The position numbers and the translations under genes were made by a program. From Dipteronia dyeriana (lineage: Eukaryota; Streptophyta; Magnoliopsida; Sapindales; Sapindaceae), in the NCBI GenBank assembly GCA_032871835.1, contig CM065295.1, positions 41,910,360 through 41,974,359 of the forward strand: a DNA stretch of 64,000 nucleotides. The letters run 5' to 3'. Of the stretch, positions 24,105-35,640 are shown one piece after another (positions within the stretch are counted from its first letter, which is position 1; every line of letters begins with the position of its first letter). Below the pieces are notes generated by a model. The model saw only the letters and a list, made by a program, of their open reading frames with translations. It was not told the DNA's origin and did no database searches.

Positions 24105-24480
24105 TCAGGAACATTTCCAAAAAGGCTCGGACCCTTCCAAAAAAAACTCGAACCCATGCCAAAATAGCTCGAGGTTTTTGGTAAGGGTTCGAGCTTTTTT
24201 GGTAAGGGTTTGAGCTTTTTTGCCAAGTGCCCTAGCTTTTTGGGGAAGAGTTCGAGCTTTTTTGTTAAGGTTATAAAAATGTTTGAACCAATTTAAAAAA
24301 GCTCAGACCAATTAAAAAAAGCTCGGACTCTTTTAAAAAAATGTTCAGAAACTACTAAAAAAAGCAAGGAGACCTTTTAAATAAGCTCGGACAATTTAAC
24401 AAAAAGCTCGGATAGTTTAAGATAATGCTTGGATACTATTCAAAAAAGCTCGAAGTCTTTTAAAAAAGCCTCGGACAGAA
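24105..24480. repeat. inverted TCGAGCTTTTTT-type array in MULE A1
   Basis: About 18 short units with core AGCTCG next to a T- or A-run. The left part is mostly AAAAA-(G)CTCG, the middle TTCGAGCTTTTTTG and the right AAAAAAGCTCGGA, so the array contains both orientations and could fold. The same motif forms arrays in MULE A2 and a variant in MULE A3. Confidence 0.75.
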
Positions 24481-24870
24481 AATGGAGACTACATGTTCAT
24501 ACAAAGACTGTGACAACAAATCATAAGGAATAGATACATTGTTAAACCACTCAGAAATGCATGATAAAAAAAATGAAGGTCAGAAATATATATTACCTTT
24601 TTGTACAAAATCTGGAGCGAAACAAGTTTTTTGGAAAGAGAGGAGTTGTGGATCGATTTTTTCGAACAACTTTTTTAGAGAGAGAGTGAAAGGAGTTACT
24701 GGTTTTTCGTTCTCAAAGTGTAGATGGAAGCACAAACGGAATTAAAAATTAATTATTAAGGGTAATTTGGGTAGTTCACCATAATAAGTGTCTTTTAAAC
24801 TTAAGTTATTAAACTAGTGACATCATCGCAACACAACAAAAAAAATATGACATTTCTCACCATTTTCACT

Positions 24871-26572
24871 TCCTTCATAATAGGATTATCAAAAGATAAA
24901 AAAAAATGATAATTTAAAAAAAAAAAAATTTTTAAAAAAAGTTTTAACAATGGCATGGCTTTAGAAAATGAGTGTTGAAAAATAAAATTAGATTATAAGG
25001 AGAAAATACTATTTGATTATTAGTTGTAATTTGAAAAGAGAATTGCATACTTACTGAAGTTCAAAATCACACCAAAACTTCAAACAAGATTCCAAGCAGC
25101 CCAAACCTCGAATGCCTTAGATGGATATATACTGGCAACTGAAGAACATTTGGACACTTCCTCTCTTATAAATAGGTGATTCATGTTCAATAAATAAGTA
25201 CAATTTCACGTATGTTAATTATATCATCTTTCTAGATTTGATATTGATTTTGTAGCGTTGAAGTATAAACGCCGACTACCAGTCAGCCCTCCCAACGTCT
25301 TTTAATCTCTTACTGGTAAACCCCTTCAATTCCCAAGAGCATAACAACTTCCCGAGCAGTCCAAAAGTATACACATCTCATAATATATCCACCCAAAAAG
25401 CCTGTCTAGTCATCCAGTGGCAGTCCCTATCTTACGAGGGCTATAGCCGGGTTAGTCTTTTATATATATATATAAATAATATTAATTTTATATATTTGCG
25501 TTATTATTTTAATTGTTTAGTTATTGATAATGAGTAGAGTTACGGTATCCTAATGTGTCACTGTCACCTCAAACATCAAAATTCATTCTCTCTTTCTCTC
25601 TTACAGCCAATTCTCTATTTCTTTATCTCTTCCCAATTAATAATTCTTTCCTCCCTTGAAATTTACAATTACAAAACTAAATATAAAAAAAAATGCATCT
25701 TGGATTCTTCGATTCAGGTATTTTTCTTAATTAAAATTTATTTTTTTAATTAATAAGTTAGTGTTTTGGATTTGTTATTCATTATTTTAATTTAAGGGTA
25801 AGACTCATTATATCCATTTCGCTTTTATTGTCTATTTTAGATCAGTGGAGGATTCAAATTCATCCCTCTATCCATGTGTATTTTTGGAATTTGGATTATG
25901 TTGTGCTAATCTTTGTCATGACCTAAAGCACTTGAATATAATATTTACATTTAAAGATAATGAAAATGAAATGAATCTCAGTCATTGATACACATATCAC
26001 CATATCTATTCAGATTCAAAATCACCCAAAATAAATATGATAAAAGTATTGGATAGCTCTGCGAAAATGTAGAGGCATTATTGGCATCAAGTCCATATGA
26101 ATAAAATTGTACATCAGCTTGAAGAATGCATTGCGAAAGATAAAGAAAAACAAAATTGAAGGTTCGGCAAAAAAGAGAGAAAAAGAAATTAAAGACTTAT
26201 AGTGGAGAGTTGAGGATGTGGATGAGGGTAGATAGAGTGATTCAAAGTAGAGAAGACATGTACAAATATTCAGCTGGATCAGCTGCATGATAACATTGGT
26301 TAAAGAGAAAAAGTCGATGAAGGAAGGATTGCTAGGTTTCTTGAGGAGAGAAAGATATATAAGCTAATGAATTGAAATGTTGGTTATGGAGAAAGAAAGA
26401 AAGAGTAGAGAAAACTGAGTGTTGCTAGTGATGACAAAATGGAGGGCAATTTTGGCGGTTCAACCCTAAATGTGATAAGAATAGTAAAAGGTTTGGAAAT
26501 GGCTAAAAATTAATAAACCCATAATTTTTTTGATTACTTCTTACAATTTCCTCTATTTCTATATATATATAT
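24871..26572. other. intergenic DNA, possible decayed MULE terminus
   Basis: No believable gene. 25060-25450 is less AT-rich and contains CTTATAAATAGG, a TATA-like box, but no ORF. 26100-26430 is purine-rich, and 26440-26530, read on the minus strand, has AGCCATTTCCAAAC...AAATTGCCCTCC, reminiscent of a MULE end. No partner end or target duplication was found. Confidence 0.3.
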
Positions 26573-26869
26573 GAGGGAATTGTAAAAAATATTGAGTTAT
26601 TGTTTTTAGTCAAAAATTTGTTTTTGATTATAATGAGCATCTTTAACTTTGAAGTGATAAGTATACCCTCACTTTTGTTTTATTAGACCCAATATTTACT
26701 ACCCAAATTTTCACTTATCAGCGTCTTACGCCTCTAAATTTTTTGAAAATCAGATTTCTCACTCTCTCTATATAAACCGATTTGGGTTATTGCTCTCTCT
26801 CTAAAATTGATATGGGTCTTCATCTCTGTCTCCCTAAAATCAATTCAGTATACCGATTTGCTTGTTCTC

Positions 26870-28563
26870 TGTAAGTTCTTCAGTTTTTGATTGGCTCATT
26901 TCGTTGACAACCATATTTGAGGATTAATGTGTAAGGGTAGTTTAGGTCATCATTGCTCAAGACCCAGCTCAAGCTTCAGAAGGTAAATTACTTGCTTAAC
27001 CTTTTCTGAAGAGTTTTTAGTGTGCACACACACTCTCATGCATGTCTTTGATCATCTTGCATGAATGCTTAATTGCCTTAATTGTGTGCCTATTTGCCAT
27101 AAATCTTGCTTGGGTGTTTGTTGCTTTTTTGTTTGCCCTTAGAAGAGAATTTTCTCCTTGACCGTGGCCGGGACTACTCCCTGTGCATTGCCTCTGCTGC
27201 GGTATGCACAGCGGTGTTCTCTAGGCATTGCATGCTACTGCTACCACGACATGTGCACGTTGCATGCACAACGGTCTCCCAAGTGGAGTTTCCCAGTGAT
27301 GCACCGCTTGCTCTACCGCGGTCTGGACATTGCCTGTACTGCGGTCCAGACATCGTAGATTCCCTGGCGATATACCGCTCGCGATACCGCGGTCTGGACA
27401 CTTGCCTAGGCCACGGCACGCACAACGGTCACGACGGAATCAGTTTACTTTTGTTCAAAACGATGCCATTTCGTGTAGGGCACAATATATATATATATAT
27501 ATGTTCTCTTCTCTTCTCTTTGGGTCTAAGAGTCCAAGAAGGCATTTTTACTCACCAAGTTTTTTCTTGAGAGAAAAAATTGACTCCAAGAGAGAGAGAG
27601 CTCCCAAGAACCCATTTTGACTCAACCAAATTCCAATCCATGAGCATCTAGCATCTTCCAAGCATGGTTTTTCTTGTTTGTCATTGACTAGGTAATCTCT
27701 ACATGCCCTAGAATTTGTTGTTCAATTCTTATGACATGTTTACCTAGGTTTAGCAATTATTGTTCATTAAATGTATGTTATTGAGTGTAATTGCATTTAT
27801 AACATGCTTGGGTTGTTGATTGTTGGTTGAGATTTATGTTTTGTGATAGCTAGGGATTGTGACCATTTTGCCCTTCTAGCTAAATCTTTATGCTTTGCAT
27901 TTAGATATTGTTTAGGACTCATTGATTGTATTTTGTGATTGCATTATAGTCCTTGCCATGTTTTATGACAACATTTTTTGATTGGCTCTTTGTTTGATAA
28001 CTAGGATATATTGTTGCATAATTATATCTAGTTAAGTATTAATGAACATTCATTTAGACATTGATATCTAGGAATTGTACTTAGTGACATTCTTAAATTC
28101 CTAGATAAGCATTTAGTGTTGCCTAGCATTACTTGCATGTTTGAATATTTTATCATATTCACTTAGGTTGTGTTTGACTCTTCATTGAGGTTAAGTCTTG
28201 TGACTAAGTGGTTAGGGCACAAGCAAATAGATCAAGAATCACTATTAAGGCCGTTGGATAGAGTGAAAGGGTTAGTAACTGGAGGGTGTGATGGGAGGTC
28301 AACCTAGGTTGTAAATTTTCATTCAATAGTGGATTTGAGAATCTAGTGCGACGCATATATCAGCCCGTGGTTTTTTCCATTTGGAGGGTTTCCACGTAAA
28401 TATTTTGCGTTGTTATTGTTTTAAGCATAATTGACTTTATTGAATGCTTGTTTACCCAGGGTAATTTGTGTTAATATTGATTAATCGAAAAATCACTAAT
28501 TGATTCGATTAAAACCAATTCACCCCCCTAGGTTATAGACACACAAGTTTTAGGGAACTTTCA
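26870..28563 (+). mobile_element. solo LTR (1.7 kb) inserted in MULE B
   Basis: It starts TGTAAGTTC and ends GGGAACTTTCA, so the ends are inverted (TGWAAGTTC). A perfect 5-bp duplication TTCTC flanks it (26865-26869 and 28564-28568). Near the end AATTCACCCCCCTAGG is a usual plant LTR 3' motif. A TA run at 27484-27502 could be the core promoter, and a GC-rich block with repeated CCGCGGT lies at 27160-27430. No internal genes, polypurine tract or second LTR, so it is a solo LTR left by recombination. Confidence 0.85.
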
Positions 28564-28959
28564 TTCTCTTTATCTCCCTAAACTGATTGGCTTCTTCTTT
28601 CTGGTAAACAGATTTGCTTGTTCTCTTTGTCTCTCTAAACCGATTGGCTTCTTCTTTCTATAAACAGATTTGCTTCGTCTATCTGTAAACCGATTCTGTA
28701 AATCGTCTATGTATTTTGGGTCTTCTTCTATACATTTGGGGTCGCTGTCTGTGCAACTTGTCTGAGCATTTATTCTCTCTCAATTGATTTCGCTCACAAC
28801 ATTCTTGAAGGTGGATCCATATCCAAAACCTAGAATTTAACTCTGTCTTGAAGTAGTTGAAGGTATGTATCTCTTTCCCACTTGTTTTTATTTATAAGAA
28901 TCAACAATTTTAATTTGAAGAAAAAGAGGATGGTTTCGATTTTAAGTGAAACTCATGTA

Positions 28960-29350
28960 CTGTCATTTTTTATTCCCAGGTTACATGCCAGGCTATTTTA
29001 ATGTTACATGCCAGTTCAATTTTAATGTTATATACCAATTCAATTTAATGTTATATACCGGTTCAATTTAATGTTACATGTCAATTTATTTCTAAGTTTC
29101 ATGTGTTTTTGTAATTTCGATTTGGAGTGAAACCCATCTATTGTAAATTTTTGTGCCCAAGTTACATGACAATATTTTTAAAGTTACATGTATGTTTATT
29201 TTGTGTACCCAAATTACAGGCTAGTTTATTTATGAAGTTACATGCTAGGTTTTTTATGAAGTTACATGCCAGGGGATTTGTGAAGTTACATTCCATCCAA
29301 TTCCTATTTTGTTACATGTCAGTTAATTTTAAAGTTACATGTCAAATACT
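28960..29350 (+). repeat. GTTACATG repeat array, left copy, in MULE B
   Basis: Around 12 irregular units of about 20-35 bp with core (A)GTTACATG followed by CCAGTT or TCAATT and an ATTTTAA-like tail. It ends directly at the 3' splice-like CATGTAG before the transposase exon, so it is probably intronic or leader DNA of that gene. Confidence 0.75.
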
Positions 29351-29377
29351 TTAAATATGAATTACTTTACATGTAGG

Positions 29378-30560
29378 AATATGGATGCAATGAAATTGGT
29401 CATCCATCACCGTGGAAGTTGGGTGGGTAATTGTTACGAGGGTGGTATGACAAAGTGGGTCAATGTTCGTAAAGGTGTGAGTTATGATGCCTTAATGAAG
29501 TTGGTACAAGATGTTGCCAAAGTTGATACTGCTAGGTACAACTTACAATTATGGTCGTTGGCCTTTATAGTTAGTGGTACTGCTCATCCAAGAATTGAGA
29601 ATGACAATGACGTGTCACATATGATGAATGTAGAAAATGCATTACCTGAGTTTTTGTATCTATCCTTCGAATGAAGGAACAAATTGTGTGCAAGATGACA
29701 ACATAGTACAATCGATGTTTTTTTACCAATGTAACCTACCTACTTCACAACCCGTGTTTGGCGAGTTTCTCCAGCAACTGTCAGCATGTGGGTCCATTTC
29801 AATTATAGACCTAAGTGTATGTAATGATGAAACCATTGATAATCAAGAGAACAATCAGTGGACAGACATCGATAACAGTGATGATACCTCAATACCTGAC
29901 GTTAATAGAGGGAGTCACGACGATGAAGATTGCCATCATGGTGTGATTTCTGGTTCTGGCAGTGTCGGTGGACATGGATGTGCTGGTCCATCGGATTTTG
30001 CTACATTTAGCGGTGTTTCCTTTCGAATGGATGGTTTGGGTGACGATGTTGATTAAACATTTGAACATGCTTCCCCACGAGCTTGGATTATTCCTGGATC
30101 TGTAAGGTATTCTTTCGAACCCATTAGCATAATGGAAGCATTTTTAGATGATGACCAATTATACAAGGGTAGAATATTTCAATGCAAGAAGGATTTAAAG
30201 CGAACATTGAATATGTATGCTTTGATAGAGCAATTTGAAGTCCAGATTAGAAGGTCTAGCAAGACACGTTATGAGGCTGGATGTAAGGATGATGAGTGTG
30301 AATTCCAATTACATGGAATTTAGATGCAAAAATGAGAATATTGGGTAGTTTGAATGTTTGTGAAGGATCATACATGCAATATCAATGGTTTCTATGCACA
30401 TCTTTGACAAGCAAATTCCTAGACTGTCGGTGAACTATTAGCACCAAAGTTGCAAGTACACGAGCACTCTAGAAAAGGTAAAGACATCATGGTCGAAATA
30501 CAAGTGGAACATGGCCCCTTGGAAAAATCCTTGTCCATACCAACCAAGTAAGACTGTAAA
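29378..30560 (+). pseudogene. mudrA-like transposase, N-terminal part only
   Basis: It begins after a splice-acceptor-like TACATGTAG; the start Met is at 29382. The first part (29382-29671) is a PB1-like domain with 'HRGSWVG' and 'SYDALMKLVQDV'. A frameshift near 29670 leads into an Asp/Asn/Gly-rich linker, a stop at 30054, and then a MuDR DNA-binding region (30132-30323, 'IFQCKKDLKRTLNMYAL', 'RYEAGCKDDECEFQLH'). Further pieces with 'FVKDHTCNINGFYAH' and 'GELLAPKLQV' continue in shifted frames to about 30560. The DDE catalytic core and zinc knuckle are absent, so the element has lost its own transposase activity. Confidence 0.8.
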
Positions 30561-30889
30561 TTTTCATCGATTGTTGGATGTAATTCCTCCAACACAACAT
30601 GTTGTACAGTTAACACAAGTGTCATGATTTTTTAAACCACTAATATAAAGAAAACTGAATTTAAGGTTAGGAAAGAAAAAAATAAATATTTCCATCTTTT
30701 ACTTGTTGTTCATACTTTGCAAATTTGGCAAAGAAATTGTGAGGCCTCTTAAAAATTCTCCAATTATTAAAATAGGGATGTCTGTGGCATAAGTTCTCCC
30801 CCACCAATTCAAACAATGAGCTGAAGGCTTCCATCACCTAGAACTAGCATTTAAATTTTTTTTAACAATTTAACTACAAAAATTCTAGT

Positions 30890-31060
30890 AATGTTACATG
30901 CTACAAGTAACATGTCGGTTCTTAATGAGGTTACATGCTAGTTGAAAACTAAGTTATATGTCAATTCATTTGATCACAAAATTTGGAAGACTAATCTCAT
31001 GCATAATTCTAGTAGTTTTACACGTCACAAGTTACATGCTAGTTCATAATGAAGTTACAT
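30890..31060 (+). repeat. GTTACATG repeat array, right copy, in MULE B
   Basis: About seven units of the same GTTACATG-type motif as at 28960-29350, with variants GTTATATG and AAGTAACATG, lying between the two convergent gene relics. Confidence 0.7.
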
Positions 31061-31061
31061 G

Positions 31062-31829
31062 TTAGTATGGAAAAATGCTTAAAAATAACATTTGAAAGCT
31101 CACCACTACTGTCCAAGGGAAGCCGTATAAGCTATAGTGCGCGACAACCTTCCTCGATGTATTTGCAGACCAAAAATCTTGTCGTAGGTAGTGTATTGTC
31201 ATCATAAACACATAACTTTCCCATGGAAAAGAATTTAAGGATTCTAGATCCTCCACCAATGTAAACAGCCATAATGTCACTTTCTTCCTCAAATCTTGTC
31301 CAAACAAAACATTGTTGGCAATCAATAACAGGGCAATCTTCAGGCCATCCTTCGGTTGTTCAAATTGACCACCCATAAACTTTTCCTATACATATTTCAA
31401 TTGTACATTCTCATCCCTTTCAAAATATCTATCGTGGATCCCATCAGGAATTGCATGATAAGTTTCAAATATATATCAGACATCACCCCAAATTTTAGGT
31501 CTGTGACCAAATAAAATTCTCTTTTTTGTGAATTTGGCCACTTTACGTCCTACTAAGAAGTGAAATTCATCCTCACCGGTCACTCTAGGTATACAAATTT
31601 GCCTTAACATCAAGTTATGCAGTACGTCCGTCGAAAAAGTCAGCTCTTTCGGGATGGCAAGTAGGTGCTCCAAACATGTCTTTCGTAACTTACCCAACTC
31701 TCCCACTTTTTTAAGAACCTTCGTAATATCTGACAGCCTATTCAAATTGCAGTACAAATTGGTTGTGGACTTTTTTAACTATGATTTCCTCGATTTAATG
31801 AGGAAATCCTCATAATTGATATTCTCCAT
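31062..31829 (-). pseudogene. DUF1985-type gene relic of MULE B
   Basis: From an ATG at 31829 the frame reads a short 'NINYEDFLIKSRKS' and stops. Open stretches at 31476-31757 and 31062-31376 carry 'FHFLVGRKVAKFTKKRILFG' and 'GLKIALLLIANNVLFG...LVEDLESLNSFPWESY', the pattern of the DUF1985 domain found beside Ulp1/C48 peptidases in plant MULEs. The usual peptidase part is not seen between here and the transposase relic. Role of the domain is unknown. Confidence 0.75.
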
Positions 31830-32815
31830 CTATAAAATCACAAAAAAAAAAATGCATTACTGTCACTAAAATAGATCTATAAAACATACATAAGTTTGAT
31901 TAGGTTAATCAATTCATATCAATGTTTAAAAACTTTAATCTATTACTCTCTAACCAGTCCCTTTTCTTCTCATCTTTGCAAGCCTTTAAAATCATCATCA
32001 TCATATAATTCCAGTTCTTAATACACTTTTAGTTAAACTAAAACGGTCCCATTTTCTCAACATTTTTTTACTGCAATTTCACCTAAATAATTGTCACTAA
32101 TCGTATACACTAATCACATACAACAAGACCCATAAACACTAATCATATACACTAATCAAACACAGTTATCGTTTGCAATATCTCTCAATCCACAAACAAA
32201 ATCGTGGAAGAAATTGTGGTCTCAGATATCTCTCACCTAAACAAATTTTGGTCTCAGATATCTCTCAATCCACAAACAAAAAAACCTCCCCCGAAAGAAA
32301 ATCAATCGTTTGCGAGTTGCGATCATGAAACAAAAAGATAAAACAGCAAATTCGTAAACAAAAACGGATACACAAATGATAGAAATTATAATTACCTCAG
32401 CCAAGGATTTGGGAATTAGATTTGAAGAAGCTCGTCAGATTAAAGAAGTTTGCGACGACAGGAGGGAGGGAGAAGCGAGGCGATCGGTAAAGACACTGAG
32501 ACATCCACGGCGATAGGGAACGGTAATGACAGTGACACAATGACAGAGAGCGATAGCGCCTGTAATCGACGACAATTGGGAGCGGTGACAGTTCTCTTTT
32601 TCTCTCGCTTTCTCTTTCTCTCTCTTTCTACTTTTTTACTAACCCTAATCAGTTTTACTTGATGTAACAAGATAAGCTGTGGAGTTAAACTGTCCAATTC
32701 AAATCTAGGGGTACTAAGGTCTGAAAGTGGTTAAAATTGATAAAAACAATAAAAAATTACATTGGTGGCTAAAAAAAATAAATTGATAGATTTTTTGGCT
32801 ACTTATAAATTCACC

Positions 32816-32817
<2 letters not shown>

Positions 32818-32861
<44 letters not shown>
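32818..32861. repeat. (TA)n microsatellite at the MULE B right end
   Basis: About 44 bp of AT repeat directly outside the element end. A shorter AT run borders the left end (26559-26572), so the element sits in, or was flanked by, AT repeats. Confidence 0.95.
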
Positions 32862-32867
<6 letters not shown>

Positions 32868-32979
32868 GTTTTAATCCACCCTAAGAAAAAATCTCGACAA
32901 CGTCTTGCAGTCATTATCTTTTCGTAGACTAGTCAACCTTTCTGCTTATGGGGTTATTTGACCCCCGTGACTTTATATT

Positions 32980-33890
32980 TGTTGGATATGACTCGAATTT
33001 CCAATGGTTACCAAATGTGATTCAACCAATGCAGAAACTTCTTAGAGACGTGAAAATCATTTGGAAGTAGGATATCGTATTTGAAGGAGGCTTGAAGACC
33101 AAAGAAGAAATAAAGAAATGAATTTCGGAAGGAACCGCGGTGTGGATTGCAGTGCGGACAAGGCACATGGACCGCAGCAGAGGGAGCTGCACATTCCAAT
33201 GACATCACGCATTGTAGACCGCGGCAGATGCAAATGCACCAACCGCTGTATTTTGAGTTGTAGACTTCAATGACGTTCCACGGTGTAGGGAGCGGGTGGC
33301 CAACTACGACCAGACCGCGGTGATAGCGGATTTTGCATGAAAATAGGAAAGAGGTTTGTTCTGGACATTGTTGTGCTTATTAGAAAAAGAGAAAGAGTTT
33401 GTCTTCATGAAGAATAGGAAATTCTTGTAATTGAAGGAGAAATATTTCTCCTTAATAAGAAGACTTGTCATAAATAGGAAAAAATATTTATGTGGAACAA
33501 GTAATTCTTGTATGTATAGGAGTGAGATTTACTTTAATCTTAAACTCCCTGTAATTCATATAATAGACCATAATAGCTAGGTTATTATGTGTGAAGCAAA
33601 ATAGCAAAATATTATAGAGATCTCAAGAGAGAATTGGGTGTAATTGGGTTTTGGGTATTTTAGAAAGAATCTTGAGTGAAGTTGTAACAATTTTCTTCAT
33701 AGTAGATTGATCTCTTGTCATCTTGGCGGCCGTGGTTTTTTTTTCGATTTGGGTTTGCACGTAAAATCTTCTTGTGTTGAATGTGATTGGATTGATTATC
33801 TCTTCCTTCTTATTTTTATTTCTCTTTTGCTATTGTTTATTTGTGTGCTATCCGGCAACGCTTCCGCGTAGTGACTTTTGTTTGCTAACA
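32980..33890 (+). mobile_element. solo LTR (911 bp)
   Basis: TGTTGGATATGAC at the start and TTTGCTAACA at the end. The flanks ATATT (32975-32979) and ATGTT (33891-33895) differ at one base, an aged 5-bp target duplication. It is similar to the split LTR at 9152-9829 plus 19526-19788. It has a GC-rich block with repeated ACCGCGG/GACCGC (33130-33320) and an AATAAGAAG...TTATGTGGAACAAG promoter-like stretch. No internal genes. Confidence 0.8.
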
Positions 33891-34301
33891 ATGTTGACTA
33901 AATTTACATTTCAATAAGGGACAACTTCATTTCAAAAATTTCATAGAAAATAATTTGGAAGTCTGCCACACAATATTTGACCATCCGATAGAAGACTGGC
34001 TGAGAGAAAATGAGGATAGTAAACAATAAAAAAAAACTTCATAGGTACTGATCTCTTTAAAGAAAATCCGGTGAACATCATGTGCACTAAGTAGATATTC
34101 TTAGTGCAAATTTGAATCTCATGTCTTGGTAGTCGTACTTTGTGCATGGATAAAGGAATTTATTTTTCCCAAATTTTATATGCTTTGCTTCTTTTCCATT
34201 CTTCCCATCACCTTCTTTGGAAATCGATCGCCTTTTTATCTCAAAAACTGAAGATTCTTGGAAGCAACAAGTCTTACTTACCCATGTATGTATAAATAAT
34301 A
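33891..34301. other. short intergenic spacer
   Basis: AT-rich spacer between the solo LTR and MULE A2. Minus-strand frames here have no recognisable product. Confidence 0.5.
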
Positions 34302-34814
34302 GGGCTCGAAAAATTATTGACACTATTTAGGGAGGGAGGTGTTGTGTAAATATCACCACTTTACTAATGTATGTTTAAAAGGTATCATTTAACGTGATCA
34401 GACGAAAATACCCTAAAATATTAAAACAGAGAGAAATTTTTCGTTTTCTAAGTCAGAGAAAAGCAAGAGTGAAATCGACAGGAAGCTAATCGACGGTGAA
34501 GTGATTGGAACGAGAGTACACGAGAACAGCTGTGATTGACAAAGGTAAGATGAGTTTGTTTTTTTCCTCGTTTTTGTTGTTGATAACTTGCATTGCATGT
34601 TAGACTTGAGTTTTGTTGATTGAAATTGTAGATTAGGGTTAAAATAAAGATCTGAGAATGGTTGTGATTTAGGTTAGGGTTTGAAATTTAGTTGAATATC
34701 TGTTGAGGAAAAAGAAATTCTGAGTTACCGAGACTTTTTACAGGAGAATCAAGCTTATTTGTAGTTGAGTTGAGTTTTTTTTCGTGAAAATTAGGTTTTG
34801 ATAAGTAGAGATGT

Positions 34815-35578
34815 TTTATAAGAGTTCGAGCTTTTTTTGAATGTGATCGATCTTTTTTGAAAGGGATCGGGCTTTTCTCAATAGACTCGAGCTTTTTTTA
34901 CATTGGATCGAGCTTTTTTGTTATGGGATCAAGCATTTTTTTTCATAGGATCGAGCTTTATTTAAAAGGATCGAGCTTTTTTGTAGTTGAGTCGAGCTTT
35001 TTTTTCATGAAATTTAGGTTTTGGTAAGTCGAGCTTTTTTTATAAGGGTTCGAACTTTTTTTGAATGAAATCGAGCTTTTTTGAAAGAGATCGAGTTTTT
35101 TTTAAGGGATCGAGCATTTTTCAATAGGATCGATCTTTTATTACATTTGATCGGGCTTTTTCATCATGGGATCGAGCTTGTTTTAAAATAAGATCGAGCT
35201 TTTTTTTCATAGGATCAAGCTTTTTTTAAAAGGGGCCGAGCTTTTTTGTCCTGGTATCGAGCTTATTTTTTATAGGACCGAGTTTTTTTTTACATTGGAT
35301 CGAGCTTTTTTTTTAATTGGACCAAGTTTTTTTTACATTTGATCGAGTTTTTTGTTATGGGATCAAGCATTTTCCTCATAGGATCGAGTTTTTTTATAAA
35401 GGGTCGAGCTTATTTGTCCTGAGATCGACCTTTTTTTTTTAAATTAGACCGAACTTTTTTTATATTGGATCTAGCTTTTTTGTTACGGGGATCGACCATT
35501 TTTGTCATAGGATCGAGCTTATTTGTTTTGAGATCGAGCTTATTTTTTTTAGGATCGAGCTATTTTTACATTGGATCA
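34815..35578 (+). repeat. GGATCGAGCTTTTTT array, left subterminal, MULE A2
   Basis: By hand count roughly 35 units of 18-30 bp with consensus (A)GGATCGAGCTTTTTT; about 20 keep TCGAG exactly, and the others differ by one base (GATCAAGC, GATCGACC, GATCTAGC). Spacing is irregular. It lies between the leader and the first DUF1985 exon, in one orientation. Confidence 0.85.
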
Positions 35579-35640
35579 TGACTTATAATTTTGATTCCGA
35601 GATTTTTTCTGTTTAATGATGTTGTATTTCTACTACATTG

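Larger units (their letters stand above)
20690..24870 (-). mobile_element. MULE A1, degenerate Mutator-like element (4.2 kb)
   Basis: Bounded by degenerate terminal inverted repeats of about 110 bp (GGGTTGGAAAAAT at the left; TGACATTTCTCACCATTTTCAC at the right; both have TTAATAA and an ACCC-T-AA block). A perfect 9-bp target duplication TCCTTCATA lies at 20681-20689 and 24871-24879 (10 bp if the preceding T is counted). It carries a mudrA-like pseudogene on minus. The left subterminal part matches the leader of the 34302-43125 element, but the DUF1985/Ulp1 gene is missing, so it is an internally deleted relative. Confidence 0.88.
26573..32817 (+). mobile_element. MULE B, degenerate two-gene Mutator-like element with an LTR inside
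   Basis: The terminal repeats are GAGGGAATTGTAAAAAATATT...GTTTTTAGTCA...ATACCCTCAC at the left and the inverse of GGGGTGAATTTATAAG...TTTTTTAGCC...GTACCCCTAG at the right, about 100 bp with many differences. Both flanks are TA repeats, so a 9-bp duplication (ATATATATA) is possible but not provable. Inside are a solo LTR (26870-28563), a mudrA-like N-terminal relic on plus and a DUF1985-type relic on minus, facing tail to tail. Catalytic parts of both are missing. Confidence 0.7.

Noticed and set aside
22182..24745. Plus-strand ORFs across MULE A1
   Set aside because: Shadows of the minus-strand transposase relic or of the array; no motifs of their own.
27106..27620. Four overlapping ORFs of 66-154 codons on both strands
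   Set aside because: They arise from the GC-rich block of a solo LTR bounded by an exact target duplication; no motif in any frame.
32440..32697. ORFs on both strands rich in Arg/Lys/Glu or Ser/Leu
   Set aside because: Simple CTCTCTTT/GAGAAAG sequence in the leader of the MULE B minus-strand gene.
26559..32861. ATATATATA as a proven 9-bp duplication of MULE B
   Set aside because: Both flanks are TA microsatellites, so any 9-bp match is uninformative.
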